Origin: Maricaulis sp947259345
GTDB taxonomy: Bacteria > Pseudomonadota > Alphaproteobacteria > Caulobacterales > Maricaulaceae
Direction of reading: 5' to 3'
DNA: 64,000 nucleotides
NCBI GenBank assembly: GCA_965217205.1
Contig: OZ244254.1
Span: forward strand, 2,542,001 to 2,606,000
The position numbers and the translations under genes were made by a program. The notes under the pieces were generated by a model. The model was not told the origin of the DNA and made no database searches. It saw nothing but the letters and a program-made list of their open reading frames with translations. Numbering within the stretch: position 1 is the first letter of the stretch; each line of letters opens with the position of its first letter. Positions 53,972-62,767 of the stretch are shown one piece after another.

Positions 53972-56005
53972 ATGATTGCCCACACCCCACTGTGCTCTGC
54001 CCGACTGCCTTCCGCCCGTCTGCCCGCCCTCGCTCTCGCTTTCGCCGTCGCTCTGGCGGGCTGCTCATCCAGCGATACGGGGGCCTCGGACGGGGACACT
54101 GAACGCCAGGCAGTCCAGACCCATACGGGCCTGCTCGATCCCCTCTTTACCGATCACATGGTCATTCAGCGCGACCAGCCGGTCGCGGTCTGGGGCGAGG
54201 CCGAGCCAGGTAGCACGGTGAGAGTCACGCTGGGTGAGGATGTCCAGGACGCGACAGCCGGCAATGACGGTCGCTGGCAAGCGGAGTTCGCACCGCACGC
54301 CGCCGGAGAGCGCCTGACCCTGGAAGCCATGACCTCCGCCGGCCTCGGCCAGCGGGTCGACGATGTACTGGTCGGTGATGTCTGGCTGTGCTCAGGTCAG
54401 TCCAACATGGAGTTCGAAGTCGCCCGGGCGCTCAATCCGGGGCGAGAAATTTCCGGGCCGCACAATCCGGCGATCCGGTTGCTCACGATCGAGCATGAAA
54501 GCCGGGTCACCCCACAACCAGACCACGCCAACGCGAATGGCTGGCAGGTCGCCTCACCCCAAAGCGTGGGCGATTTTTCAGCGGTCTGCTACTTCTTCGC
54601 CCGCGAGCTTCAAAGCCGGGTCAACGTCCCGATGGGCCTGATCGATGCGTCCTGGGGCGGGTCTCAAATCGAAGCCTGGATCAGCGCCGAAGGGCTGGCC
54701 ACACTTGGCAGCTTCGACGCCCCGCTGAACGCCCTGGCGCTTTATGGCATCGACCACGCTGCCGCGAGCGCGGACTTCGGAGCGCAATGGGAAGCCTGGT
54801 GGCAGTCCACGGCCGGAACGACACCCTGGTCCGACGAAGCCGTTCTGGCGGACCCGGGCCAGCCTGCCCCCGAGCAAATGGGCGACTGGCGCAGCTGGGA
54901 TGTACCGGAAATGGCGGACTATCTTGGCATGGTCTGGTTCACGCGGCAGGTGGAGCTGACTGCCGACCAGGCGGCACAGCATGCCTGGATCGATCTTGGC
55001 GGGATCGACGAAGTCGATGCCAGCTGGGTCAATGGCACTTTCGTGGGCGCGACCTTCGGCTGGGGGTCCCGGCGCTCCTATGAGCTGCCGGAGGGTGGCT
55101 TGCGCGCCGGCACCAATACCATTGCGATCAATGTGCTCAACGGCTGGGGCGCGGGCGGAATGGTCGGACCGGACGAGGCGGTCAAGCTGCGCTTCTCGGA
55201 TGGCAGCGAAGTCCCGCTCTCAGGTGGTTGGCGTTATGCGCGGGTTCCCGCCTCGATCGGCTCACCGCCCCGCGCGCCCTGGGAATCGGTCGGCGGTCTG
55301 ACCGGCATGTATAACGGCATGATTGCGCCCTTGGAGCAGACCCGCCTGGCCGGGATGATCTGGTATCAAGGCGAGTCCAATACCGGTCGCGCGGACGCCT
55401 ATGAGGATCTGCTCACTACCTTGCTGGCAGACTGGCGCGGTCAATTTGGCGCCGAAATGCCAGCCCTGATCGTCCAGCTGGCAAATTTCGGCAGCCTCGC
55501 GGACCAGCCGGTGGCGTCCGGCTGGGCCCGGGTTCGCGATGCCCAGCGCCGGGTCGCCGAAGCCGATCCACTTGCCGGTCTTGTGGTCACGATCGATATC
55601 GGTGACCGGCTCGACATTCATCCGCCCAACAAACAAGAGGTTGGACGCCGGGCCGCCCGCGCCGCCCTGCACGTCCTGCACGACGCTCCCGGCACCGCCT
55701 GGGGCGCCCGTCCGCGCTCGGCCAGGATCGAAGACGAGCGGATTATGCTGCGCTTTGCCGATGTCGAGGGCAGCCTGCGCGCCATGAGCACGGATCAGCC
55801 GGGCGGCTTCGAAACCTGCACCGTCTCCGGATGTCGCTTCGCGACAGCACGCCTTGTCGAGAACCGCATCATCCTCGATCTCGCCGAAGACGGAGAAGCG
55901 GTGAGCCATGTTCGCTATTGCTGGGCCGATGCACCGCTCTGCCCGCTCTACGACCAGGCCGGCCTGCCGGTTGGCCCCTTCGAGATTGCCGTCAGTTCTG
56001 ACTAG
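53972..56005 (+). CDS. SGNH carbohydrate acetylesterase (sialate O-acetylesterase/CE20-like) lipoprotein
   Basis: Predicted acetylesterase removing acetyl groups from hemicellulose side chains, 677 residues, lipoprotein (LAGC31). Domains: an N-terminal beta-sandwich (about 50-125), the SGNH hydrolase first half with nucleophile S144 in CSGQSNM, an inserted jelly-roll of about 120 residues (about 310-425, WFTRQVEL to EAVKLRF), then the second SGNH half (GMIWYQGESN) with D548-x-H550 in RLDIHP. The split SGNH domain with inserted jelly-roll is the layout described for CE20 xyloglucan acetylesterases. It follows kdgK by 14 bases. Acetyl-xylan is the contextual substrate; xyloglucan is the alternative. 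Confidence 0.82.
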   Translation: MIAHTPLCSARLPSARLPALALAFAVALAGCSSSDTGASDGDTERQAVQTHTGLLDPLFTDHMVIQRDQPVAVWGEAEPGSTVRVTLGEDVQDATAGNDGRWQAEFAPHAAGERLTLEAMTSAGLGQRVDDVLVGDVWLCSGQSNMEFEVARALNPGREISGPHNPAIRLLTIEHESRVTPQPDHANANGWQVASPQSVGDFSAVCYFFARELQSRVNVPMGLIDASWGGSQIEAWISAEGLATLGSFDAPLNALALYGIDHAAASADFGAQWEAWWQSTAGTTPWSDEAVLADPGQPAPEQMGDWRSWDVPEMADYLGMVWFTRQVELTADQAAQHAWIDLGGIDEVDASWVNGTFVGATFGWGSRRSYELPEGGLRAGTNTIAINVLNGWGAGGMVGPDEAVKLRFSDGSEVPLSGGWRYARVPASIGSPPRAPWESVGGLTGMYNGMIAPLEQTRLAGMIWYQGESNTGRADAYEDLLTTLLADWRGQFGAEMPALIVQLANFGSLADQPVASGWARVRDAQRRVAEADPLAGLVVTIDIGDRLDIHPPNKQEVGRRAARAALHVLHDAPGTAWGARPRSARIEDERIMLRFADVEGSLRAMSTDQPGGFETCTVSGCRFATARLVENRIILDLAEDGEAVSHVRYCWADAPLCPLYDQAGLPVGPFEIAVSSD

Positions 56006-57138
56006 CCCGCCATCGGCAGCGGCGGCGTGACGTAAAGACGGACTTTCAGCCCGCCATGATCGACCGGGCCGACCGGCGCCTCGAAGGGTAATCGCGTCGC
56101 CCGGGCCAGAGCGGTATCCGTGGTGATCAGCGCGATGCGCCAAGCGCCGAAATGCGACCGCATGCGATCGCCGAAGGCACCATAGAGGTCGTAGAGCGCT
56201 TTCTTGTTGCTGATCCGCGTTCCATACGGCGGATTGACGATGACCAGGCCGGGATCGGTGTCCGGCGGTTCGATCTCGCGGATATCGGTTTGCAGGAAAC
56301 GGGTATGGCCTGCAACACCGGCGCGTTCAGCATTGGCCCCGCTCATCCGGACCGCGCCGGGATCCCGGTCCGACCCGAATGCCATCCGCAGGGCTGGCAA
56401 CTCCCCGGCCCGCCGCATGCTGGCTTGCCGCACGGATTGCCATGCGGCAGCGTCGAAACTCACAAGGTCCTCGAAGGCAAAGGATCGCCCCCGCCCGGGC
56501 ACAAGGGCGGCAGCCATCTCGGCCGCCTCGATCACGAAAGTCCCGGAACCACACATTGGATCGACCAGCGCCTGTTTGCCGTCAAAGCCTGCGGCTCGCA
56601 GAAATAATGCCGCCAGCGTCTCGCGCATCGGCGCCTTGTTGACCTCGGCCTTGAATCCGCGGCGATGCAGGAGCTCGCCGGACGTATCGACACTCAGGGT
56701 GCAGACATTGTCCTCGATCCGCGCCCGAACACAGACCCGCGCGTCCTCTTCAATCGGCACATCGAGGGCACCGGCGATGGCCTTGCCGACCCGCTCGCTG
56801 ACGGCGCCGGCATGATAGATTTTCGAGCCCTTGCAGCTGGCCTCGACCCGCACCGGCCGATCCGCGCGCAGCACATGCGCCCAGTCGACCTCCCGGGCCA
56901 GCTTGTCGAGTTGTGCCAGATGCACGACCCGAAAGCTCGCAATGCGCGCCAGAACACGACTGGCGCCACGGATTTCGAGGTTGGCGCGCCACACCTCACG
57001 CCAGCCGCCAACAATTGTAACGCCGCCTGGCACGCATTTGGGCTTGCGAAAGCCCTTCTCGACCAGCTCCTCGCGGAGAACGGCTTCCAGCCCGGGCGCA
57101 ACAGCCAGGAAAATCTCGAATTTTGCGGCTTCAGTCAT
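56002..57138 (-). CDS. THUMP-domain class I RNA methyltransferase (RlmL N-half/YpsC-like)
   Basis: SAM-dependent RNA methyltransferase of 378 residues, probably making N2-methylguanosine in 23S rRNA. An N-terminal ferredoxin-like/THUMP region (about 1-160, ending SVDTSGELLHRRGFK) precedes a Rossmann methyltransferase with VDPMCGSGTFVIEAA and the catalytic NPPYG motif. Length matches single-methyltransferase relatives, not the fused RlmKL of enterobacteria. Its last four bases overlap the convergent acetylesterase gene, and modC ends nine bases upstream, so it may share the mod transcript. It marks the end of the xylan island. Confidence 0.88.
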   Translation of the reverse strand: MTEAAKFEIFLAVAPGLEAVLREELVEKGFRKPKCVPGGVTIVGGWREVWRANLEIRGASRVLARIASFRVVHLAQLDKLAREVDWAHVLRADRPVRVEASCKGSKIYHAGAVSERVGKAIAGALDVPIEEDARVCVRARIEDNVCTLSVDTSGELLHRRGFKAEVNKAPMRETLAALFLRAAGFDGKQALVDPMCGSGTFVIEAAEMAAALVPGRGRSFAFEDLVSFDAAAWQSVRQASMRRAGELPALRMAFGSDRDPGAVRMSGANAERAGVAGHTRFLQTDIREIEPPDTDPGLVIVNPPYGTRISNKKALYDLYGAFGDRMRSHFGAWRIALITTDTALARATRLPFEAPVGPVDHGGLKVRLYVTPPLPMAG

Positions 57139-57147
57139 GCGGGTGAT

Positions 57148-58275
57148 CTAGCCGACTTCCTGCTCCGGAGCGACATTCACCTGCGGCCCGGATCGGGCGA
57201 TATCAGCCTCGGCAATTGCGAGCGACTTGATAACGGCGTGGCAGGCCGTGCCTTCCGACAGGTTCAGCGCGCGGATTGACCGCCGGGTCAGGCGGGCAAG
57301 GATGGTGCCGGCAGCCGCCCGGAGGCGCACGATCGCGCCAGAGCCATCGCCCGGCATCACACGCTCGACGATTCCCGGGATTATATTGAGAGCCGACAAA
57401 CCCTCAGGCCTTGTGAGCGAAATCATCACATCAGACGCCCGAACCCGAAGCCGGACCGTGGTGCCGGCAGGCAAGCCGATGCCGGAGAGGAAGAGAGGCA
57501 GGCCACCGACTTCGACTTCCGTCACACCATCGGCATGACGAGTCCGAACGCGGCCGCCGAGAATGCTCGCAACACCAGAATCCCCGCCTGGCAAGAGGCC
57601 CGGCGCGGCCAGCACATCTTCCGCCCGCCCCTCGCCGATGACACGCCCAGCCTCCAGGACAATGACCCGGCTGGCCAGACGAGCCACTTCCGAGGCGGAA
57701 TGACTGACATAGAGAACCGGGATCCCAAGCTCGTCCCGCAAGCGCTCGAAATAGGGAAGGATATCGGCCTTGCGCCCCTCATCCAGGGCAGCCAGGGGTT
57801 CATCGGCAATCAGAAGACGCGGCTTGGACAAGAGCGCCCGCCCCAGCGCCACACGCTGACGCTCACCGCCGGAAAGGTCGGTCGTGCCTCTTTCCAGCAA
57901 GGCCTCCAGGCCAAGCATCTCGACAATGGGATCAAAGTCGCGCGCCTCGGCCTGCCAGCCTGATGCAAAGCGGTGGCCGTAGAGCAGATTCTGGCGGACG
58001 TTGAGGTGCGGGAAGAGGCGACCATCCTGGAACACGCACCCCACGCGGCGGCGATGCGGCGGCCGGAAGACACGACGCTGCGTATCGACCAGGGTCTCGC
58101 CGTCGAGGCTGATGCGCGCGGCCTCTGGCCGAAACAGGCCGGCAACGGCACCGGCCAGGCTCGACTTGCCGGCGCCGGACCGACCGAAAAGGACGGTGAT
58201 GCCCGCGGGCGCCTCGAAGCGGGCGTCGAGGCTGAAATCACCAAAGCTGTGCCGCAGATCGACAGAAAGGGTCAT
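57148..58275 (-). CDS. modC: molybdate ABC transporter ATP-binding protein
   Basis: ATPase of the molybdate importer, 375 residues. ABC domain (about 1-230) with Walker A GRSGAGKSS (31-39), the signature LSGGERQRVALG, Walker B LLIADEPLAALD and the switch His in LYVSHSASE. A C-terminal TOBE/Mop domain (about 295-365) can bind molybdate and feed back on transport. It overlaps modB by four bases (ATGA). A sulfate or tungstate role is possible but the ModA partner and TOBE type favour molybdate. Confidence 0.93.
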   Translation of the reverse strand: MTLSVDLRHSFGDFSLDARFEAPAGITVLFGRSGAGKSSLAGAVAGLFRPEAARISLDGETLVDTQRRVFRPPHRRRVGCVFQDGRLFPHLNVRQNLLYGHRFASGWQAEARDFDPIVEMLGLEALLERGTTDLSGGERQRVALGRALLSKPRLLIADEPLAALDEGRKADILPYFERLRDELGIPVLYVSHSASEVARLASRVIVLEAGRVIGEGRAEDVLAAPGLLPGGDSGVASILGGRVRTRHADGVTEVEVGGLPLFLSGIGLPAGTTVRLRVRASDVMISLTRPEGLSALNIIPGIVERVMPGDGSGAIVRLRAAAGTILARLTRRSIRALNLSEGTACHAVIKSLAIAEADIARSGPQVNVAPEQEVG

Positions 58276-58964
58276 GAAACCCTGCCTCGCCGGCTCACGC
58301 GCCGGGCCAGAAATTCCGACCCCAACAAGGCCACCATCGAGATCACCACCGAGATGACGACCAGGCGCAGGGCAGACGCCTCACCGCCGGGGACTTGCAG
58401 GAAGGCATAGACCGCCGTGGGCAGGGTTTGGGTCTGGCCGGGAATATTGGACACGAAGGTGATCGTCGCCCCGAACTCGCCCATCGACTTGGCAAAGGCC
58501 AGCACCATACCTGCGAGAATACCCGGCAGGGCCAGCGGCAAGGTAACGGTCGCAAAGACGGCCAGGGGGGACGCACCGAGGCTCGCCCCTGCCTGCTCCA
58601 GGCGCGGGTCGACCGCTTCGATTGAAAGCCGGATGGCGCGAACAAGCAATGGGAAGGCCATCACCGCGGCGGCCAGCACAGCCCCGGTCCAGCGAAAGGC
58701 CAGAACCAGTCCGAATTGTTCCAGCACGGCCCCGACCGGACCCTGTGTTCCAAAGACCCAGAGCAGAAGATAGCCGGTGACAACCGGTGGCAGGATGAGC
58801 GGAAGATGGACCAGCGCATTGAGGACAGACCGTCCGGGAAACTGCCCCCGGGCCAGAAGGTGAGCGACCCAGACCCCGGGCGGCAGGCTGAGCAGGGTCG
58901 CCCAGGCCGCAACCTGCAGCGACAGGCGGACGGCCTGCCATTCTTGCGGCCCTAGCCAATCCAT
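58272..58964 (-). CDS. modB: molybdate ABC transporter permease
   Basis: Membrane channel subunit, 230 residues with five to six hydrophobic spans. It carries the permease EAA-type loop (LEQAGASLGASPLAVFATV) that docks with ModC, and the ModB features LPLILPPVVTGYLLL and FAKSMGEFGATI. It starts 12 bases after modA stops and overlaps modC. Confidence 0.93.
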   Translation of the reverse strand: MDWLGPQEWQAVRLSLQVAAWATLLSLPPGVWVAHLLARGQFPGRSVLNALVHLPLILPPVVTGYLLLWVFGTQGPVGAVLEQFGLVLAFRWTGAVLAAAVMAFPLLVRAIRLSIEAVDPRLEQAGASLGASPLAVFATVTLPLALPGILAGMVLAFAKSMGEFGATITFVSNIPGQTQTLPTAVYAFLQVPGGEASALRLVVISVVISMVALLGSEFLARRVSRRGRVS

Positions 58965-58976
58965 GCGCCTGCCCCG

Positions 58977-59765
58977 CTAGTCATCATCGACGACGAAACC
59001 CTGTCGCCGCAGGATCTCGCGCGCGGCCGCGCTCTGCAGATAATCGAGCAAGGCCTCGCTGGCCGCGTGCTCGCGGCCCGCCACCCGTGCCGCAGGGTAG
59101 CGAATGCGCGGATGGCTGTCCTCGGGAAAGACGCCAAGAATGGAAACGCGAGGTTCGGCGCGGGCATCACTGCGGTAGACAATCCCGAGCCGCGCTTCGC
59201 CAAGCGCTACAAGCGCCAGGGCGGCCCGAACATTGTCAGTCTGGACGACATGCCCGCCGACCTCGTCCCAAAGCCCAAGAGAGCCGAGCGCCGCCCGGCC
59301 GTAAAGACCCGCCGGAACAGCGTCAACCAGCGCCATGGCCAGCGGCCGACCGTCCAGAATGTCCACCCACGCCTCCCCGCCAAGTTCGTTCCAGGGCGAC
59401 AAATCCGCGCCATGAGCAATCACCACAAGCTGATTTCCAGCCAGATCACGGCGCGTATCGGAAACCACCCGCCCCTGCGCCTCCAGCCAGTCCATCCAGT
59501 CGATGTTCGCAGCAATGAAAACGTCCGCCGGCGCCCCCTGCGCAATTTGCCGCGCAAGAACTGGCGTGCCGGCATAGACCCGTGTGAGCCGGTGGCCGGT
59601 GTCCCGCTCGAAGGCATCCCCGATTTCGTCCAGCGCGGTCCGCAGGCTGGCGGCCGCGAACACGGTCACATCATCGGCGCGGGCGCTTGAGTTTGCGGCG
59701 AGGAGGACGGTGGCAAAGACCACCCATCCCGCCAGGATCCGGAAATGTCGAACCATGCGTCCCAT
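58977..59765 (-). CDS. modA: molybdate-binding periplasmic protein
   Basis: Solute-binding protein that captures molybdate in the periplasm, 262 residues with a signal peptide (about 1-30, ending NSSARA). Ligand-site motifs: VFAAASLRTALDEIG, GAPADVFIAAN, LVVIAHG, and ALVDAVPAGLYGRAAL with the oxyanion-binding loop; C-terminal EALLDYLQSAAAREIL. ATG 59765 is preceded by GGAGGGCAAGGG; ATG 59756 is a close alternative. It heads modABC. No modE gene or clear ModE-type site is seen in the 62 bases upstream. Confidence 0.92.
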   Translation of the reverse strand: MGRMVRHFRILAGWVVFATVLLAANSSARADDVTVFAAASLRTALDEIGDAFERDTGHRLTRVYAGTPVLARQIAQGAPADVFIAANIDWMDWLEAQGRVVSDTRRDLAGNQLVVIAHGADLSPWNELGGEAWVDILDGRPLAMALVDAVPAGLYGRAALGSLGLWDEVGGHVVQTDNVRAALALVALGEARLGIVYRSDARAEPRVSILGVFPEDSHPRIRYPAARVAGREHAASEALLDYLQSAAAREILRRQGFVVDDD

Positions 59766-59827
59766 CGCCCTTGCCCTCCACCAAGGCCAATATTTCGCAG
59801 GCGCCCGGTTGCCCGGCAAGCCTGCCC

Positions 59828-60406
59828 TCAGAAATCCTCGAGCATCATGAGATTGGGCCGGTAGCGGCGCTCATCGGCGCGGTCGAGAATGAGCAGGCTT
59901 TCTCCCATGGGCCGGTTGAGAATCGTCCCTCCGGCAAAGCGCCAGCCCTGATCGGTCATCGCCATCACAGCAAATTCCGGCTGCGGAGGGCTCGCCGTTT
60001 CGTATTCGGTTTCGATCGCGAAAATCGCATATTGCAGCCCGCGGCGATAGCAATGCCCCATCTCGGTACAGGGCAGACGCTCAGCATCAACCGGACCGGC
60101 CATGGTCACGTTAAAGGCGACAAGCTCGCCATTCCGGGCCCGGGCGCCCCGCATGATGTCGCGCCAGCGGCGGCGATCATACCATTGGCGAATTCGCTCA
60201 TGCGTCAGTTGACGGTGGGCCAGGTCATCGCCTTCAACATAGGCTGTGACCCATTCCTGCAATACGCGATACGCATTGCGAACCTCAGCCTCCGTCGCCA
60301 GGGGCGGTCGGTCAGCGGACTGGGCCGATGCGCCGGCCACCGACAAGCAGGCAATGAGCAGGCTGACGAGCGAGCTGTGCCGCCCGGATAGGATGCGATT
60401 GATCAT
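59828..60406 (-). CDS. small exported protein, DUF4019-like
   Basis: 192-residue protein of unknown function with a signal peptide (about 1-29, cut near AGASA). The mature part has an early helix (AYRVLQEWVTAYVEGDD), a WYDRRRWRDIMRGARARNG segment and a beta-rich C-terminus with a YAIFAIETEYE strand, a layout reminiscent of DUF4019. Two Cys (PCTEMGHCY) may form a disulfide. ATG 60406 is chosen for GGAG upstream and an immediate signal sequence. It lies 62 bases upstream of modA on the same strand and may be cotranscribed; no link to molybdate can be read from sequence. Confidence 0.65.
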   Translation of the reverse strand: MINRILSGRHSSLVSLLIACLSVAGASAQSADRPPLATEAEVRNAYRVLQEWVTAYVEGDDLAHRQLTHERIRQWYDRRRWRDIMRGARARNGELVAFNVTMAGPVDAERLPCTEMGHCYRRGLQYAIFAIETEYETASPPQPEFAVMAMTDQGWRFAGGTILNRPMGESLLILDRADERRYRPNLMMLEDF

Positions 60407-60507
60407 AGGTGACTCCACCCCAGACTTGCGGCTGCAGGGCCGGGCCGCTCCGACAGCCCCCTTTTGCACGCAGATTAGGTGGATCAGGTGATCAGGCCAG
60501 CCTGCCC

Positions 60508-61191
60508 TCAGACACGTCCTGTCACAGGCAGTAAAGCTCCCGTGATGGCGCGGGCGTCTTCGCTGGCGAGGAAGAGGATAGCCGCCGCGAGATCATCCGG
60601 AGCCACCCAGTCAGACGGGTCTGCATCGGGCATGTCGGCGCGATTGGCCGGGGTGTCGATGATGGAGGGCAGGACCGCGTTCACGGTGACCCGGCCCAGC
60701 AGTTCGCGTGACAGGCTTTCCGTCAGACGCGCCACGCCTGCCTTTGACGCTGCATACGCGCCCATACCCATGTCCGACTTGACCGCCCCGGCGGCTCCGA
60801 CATTGACGATCCGACCTGAGGTGCTGGCTTTCAACCAGGGCAAGGCGGCCTTGCTGGCCGTCACGGCCGTGCGCAGATTGATCGCAAACATGCGCTCCCA
60901 GCTGTCGACAGAACCATCCTCAAGCGTTTCCCAGGCGAAACCGCCGGCAATGTTTAGGAGCGCGTCCAGACCGCCGCAATTCTTGGCAATCGACGCGAAG
61001 GCCTCGCCAGCGGAATCGGTGTCGGTCAAGTCAACACCCCCAATGCGGACATCCCCGGCCAGATCCGCAGACTCACTGATCTCCGCACGATCAAGCAGGA
61101 CGACCCTGTCTTCATTGGCGCAGGCCCGGCGGGCGACAGCCTGGCCCAGCACGCCGGCACCCCCTGTGATCACGATCGTCCGCTGGCTCAT
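60508..61191 (-). CDS. SDR-family oxidoreductase with Ala at the catalytic Ser position
   Basis: Short-chain dehydrogenase/reductase, 227 residues. Cofactor motif TGGAGVLG (9-16), NIAGG, and catalytic Y146-x-x-x-K150 are present, but the usual active-site Ser is Ala (A133, in VNVGAAGA). This substitution also occurs in dihydropteridine-reductase-like SDRs and some others, so it need not be inactive. ATG 61191 has GGAGG upstream; an in-frame start at 61239 has none. The substrate is unknown and the gene stands alone. Confidence 0.82.
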   Translation of the reverse strand: MSQRTIVITGGAGVLGQAVARRACANEDRVVLLDRAEISESADLAGDVRIGGVDLTDTDSAGEAFASIAKNCGGLDALLNIAGGFAWETLEDGSVDSWERMFAINLRTAVTASKAALPWLKASTSGRIVNVGAAGAVKSDMGMGAYAASKAGVARLTESLSRELLGRVTVNAVLPSIIDTPANRADMPDADPSDWVAPDDLAAAILFLASEDARAITGALLPVTGRV

Positions 61192-61519
61192 ACCGTCCTC
61201 CCGGGGGCTAGGTGTCATCGATGGAACCATCGTCCACACTCAACCGTCCGAGACAAGGGAGCATTCCAGACGGTGCTGTTGGGCGAATGGGCGATGATAT
61301 TCGAAGTCGGGCGTCAATCGTAACTCAGGCCTCAAGGCCGAGACATCCGGCCAGAGCCACAATCTCCTGCCGGCCGGCCTCGCCGATCAGGGGCGGTGGC
61401 GGCGCCCGACCTTGTCTTGAGTTGCAGACCCGCATCCTTGTCCAGTCCACGCCCCGGAAGCCGATCAACTGGCGGCAAGTTCATCGGACAGATGTCACAA
61501 ACAGAGTGCCTTAAATCGA
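61192..61519. other. 328-base intergenic region, nothing recognised
   Basis: Between the SDR gene and the sugar methyltransferase gene, both on the minus strand. It should hold the SDR promoter. I see no clear hairpin terminator, operator or RNA gene; a short plus-strand frame of about 100 codons has no recognisable features. Confidence 0.5.
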
Positions 61520-62758
61520 TCAGTTGATGACGCGCAATTCCGGCACCGGGATTATGAACTTACCGCCGCGACGTCGATACTCAGATTGTTGATGCATGAT
61601 TTCTTCAGCGAAATTCCACGCCAAGATAAGCAGATAGTCCGGTTGATCTTCGAGCAGTCTTTCCGTCGGAAAGACTCCAATCCGGCTGCCAGGCATGAAC
61701 TTCCCATGCTTCGCCGGGCTAAGATCAACAAGGTAATCGAGCTGGTCTCGCCCGATCTCGCAATAAGCCATCATCGTCGTGGCCTTTGCCGCAGCCGCAT
61801 ATCCGACGATGCGGGCGCCATCCGCCTTGAGCGACGCCAACAGGCTTGTAAGATCGTGTCGAACTCGTGCGGCGCTGGCCTGAAGGCCGGAATAGAGCGC
61901 CGGTTCATTGAGTCTGCGTTCCGCTTCTCTCGCGAGGAAGGCCGCCTTTGACCCGTCAGTCATCTTGTCATTTTTCGAGACGAAAATGCGAATTGACCCA
62001 CCGTGAATCCCGATTGGATCGACCTGGTTGATAACCAAGCCATGTCTTAGAAATAGGCGTTCAAGCGCGGTCACTGAATAATAGAACACATGCTGATGGT
62101 AGATGGTGTCGAACTCGGCATTGTCGATCAGGTCCAAGAGGTAAGGCGTTTCAATAACGGCCACGCCATCCTCTTTCAGCAGGATAGCGATACCCGCAAC
62201 GAAATCGTTGATGTCCGGCACATGAGCGAGAACATTATTCGCCAGAAACAGGTCAGCTGCGACGCCATCCTTGTGGCGGAGCGTCGCCGCGAGGCTCGCA
62301 TTGAAGAACGATGCAAGGGTCGGAATACCGAGGGCACGCGCTTGTTCGGCCTGGCCGCGCGCAGGATCAATGCCAAGCACTGGGATGCCGGAAGCCTGAA
62401 AATGCTTCAGGAAGTATCCATCATTGCTCGCCGCCTCGACCACCATCGAGTTCACGCCCAGCTGACGAGATTGGATTAGAGATTGCGCACTTTCGGCGAA
62501 GTGCGCCATCAGGCGTGGCGAAACTGAAGAATAATAGGGATAGTCGGCAGGGAAGAGTATGTCCGGCGCGATCGTTCCGGACAGTTGAACCAAGCTGCAG
62601 TCTGCACACGTGACCAAGGCAAGTGGCGCCGTTGGATCCGCCGCATCAACGTGTTCACTGCTGACGAGCCCGTCCGCCAGAGGCGTCGTACCGAGGGTGA
62701 GGGCCGAGAACAGCGTGTCGCTGCCGCAAGAGCGGCAACGTGAAACGGGCACAAACAT
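61520..62758 (-). CDS. nucleotide-sugar C-methyltransferase (zinc/SAM type)
   Basis: Predicted SAM-dependent methyltransferase acting on a sugar nucleotide, 412 residues. An N-terminal zinc-binding domain has C8/C11 and C51/C54; a central Rossmann SAM domain has VVEAASNDGYFLKHF and the ANNVLAHVPDI segment; TIYHQHVFYYS is characteristic; the C-terminal domain carries GYAAAAKATTMMAYC. This three-part layout matches C-3/C-5 methyltransferases that make branched deoxysugars (TylC3/NovU type). It is nine bases downstream of the epimerase gene. It probably builds a branched sugar for a surface polysaccharide; the exact sugar is unknown. Confidence 0.85.
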   Translation of the reverse strand: MFVPVSRCRSCGSDTLFSALTLGTTPLADGLVSSEHVDAADPTAPLALVTCADCSLVQLSGTIAPDILFPADYPYYSSVSPRLMAHFAESAQSLIQSRQLGVNSMVVEAASNDGYFLKHFQASGIPVLGIDPARGQAEQARALGIPTLASFFNASLAATLRHKDGVAADLFLANNVLAHVPDINDFVAGIAILLKEDGVAVIETPYLLDLIDNAEFDTIYHQHVFYYSVTALERLFLRHGLVINQVDPIGIHGGSIRIFVSKNDKMTDGSKAAFLAREAERRLNEPALYSGLQASAARVRHDLTSLLASLKADGARIVGYAAAAKATTMMAYCEIGRDQLDYLVDLSPAKHGKFMPGSRIGVFPTERLLEDQPDYLLILAWNFAEEIMHQQSEYRRRGGKFIIPVPELRVIN

Positions 62759-62767
62759 CGATCAACC

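Noticed and set aside
59766..59827. ModE-type operator or molybdenum riboswitch upstream of modA.
   Set aside because: No paired TATA-type ModE half-sites and too little sequence between genes for a Moco riboswitch.
61212..61514. 100-codon plus-strand frame in the gap after the SDR gene.
   Set aside because: No ribosome binding site, no recognisable motif, composition like neighbouring non-coding frames.
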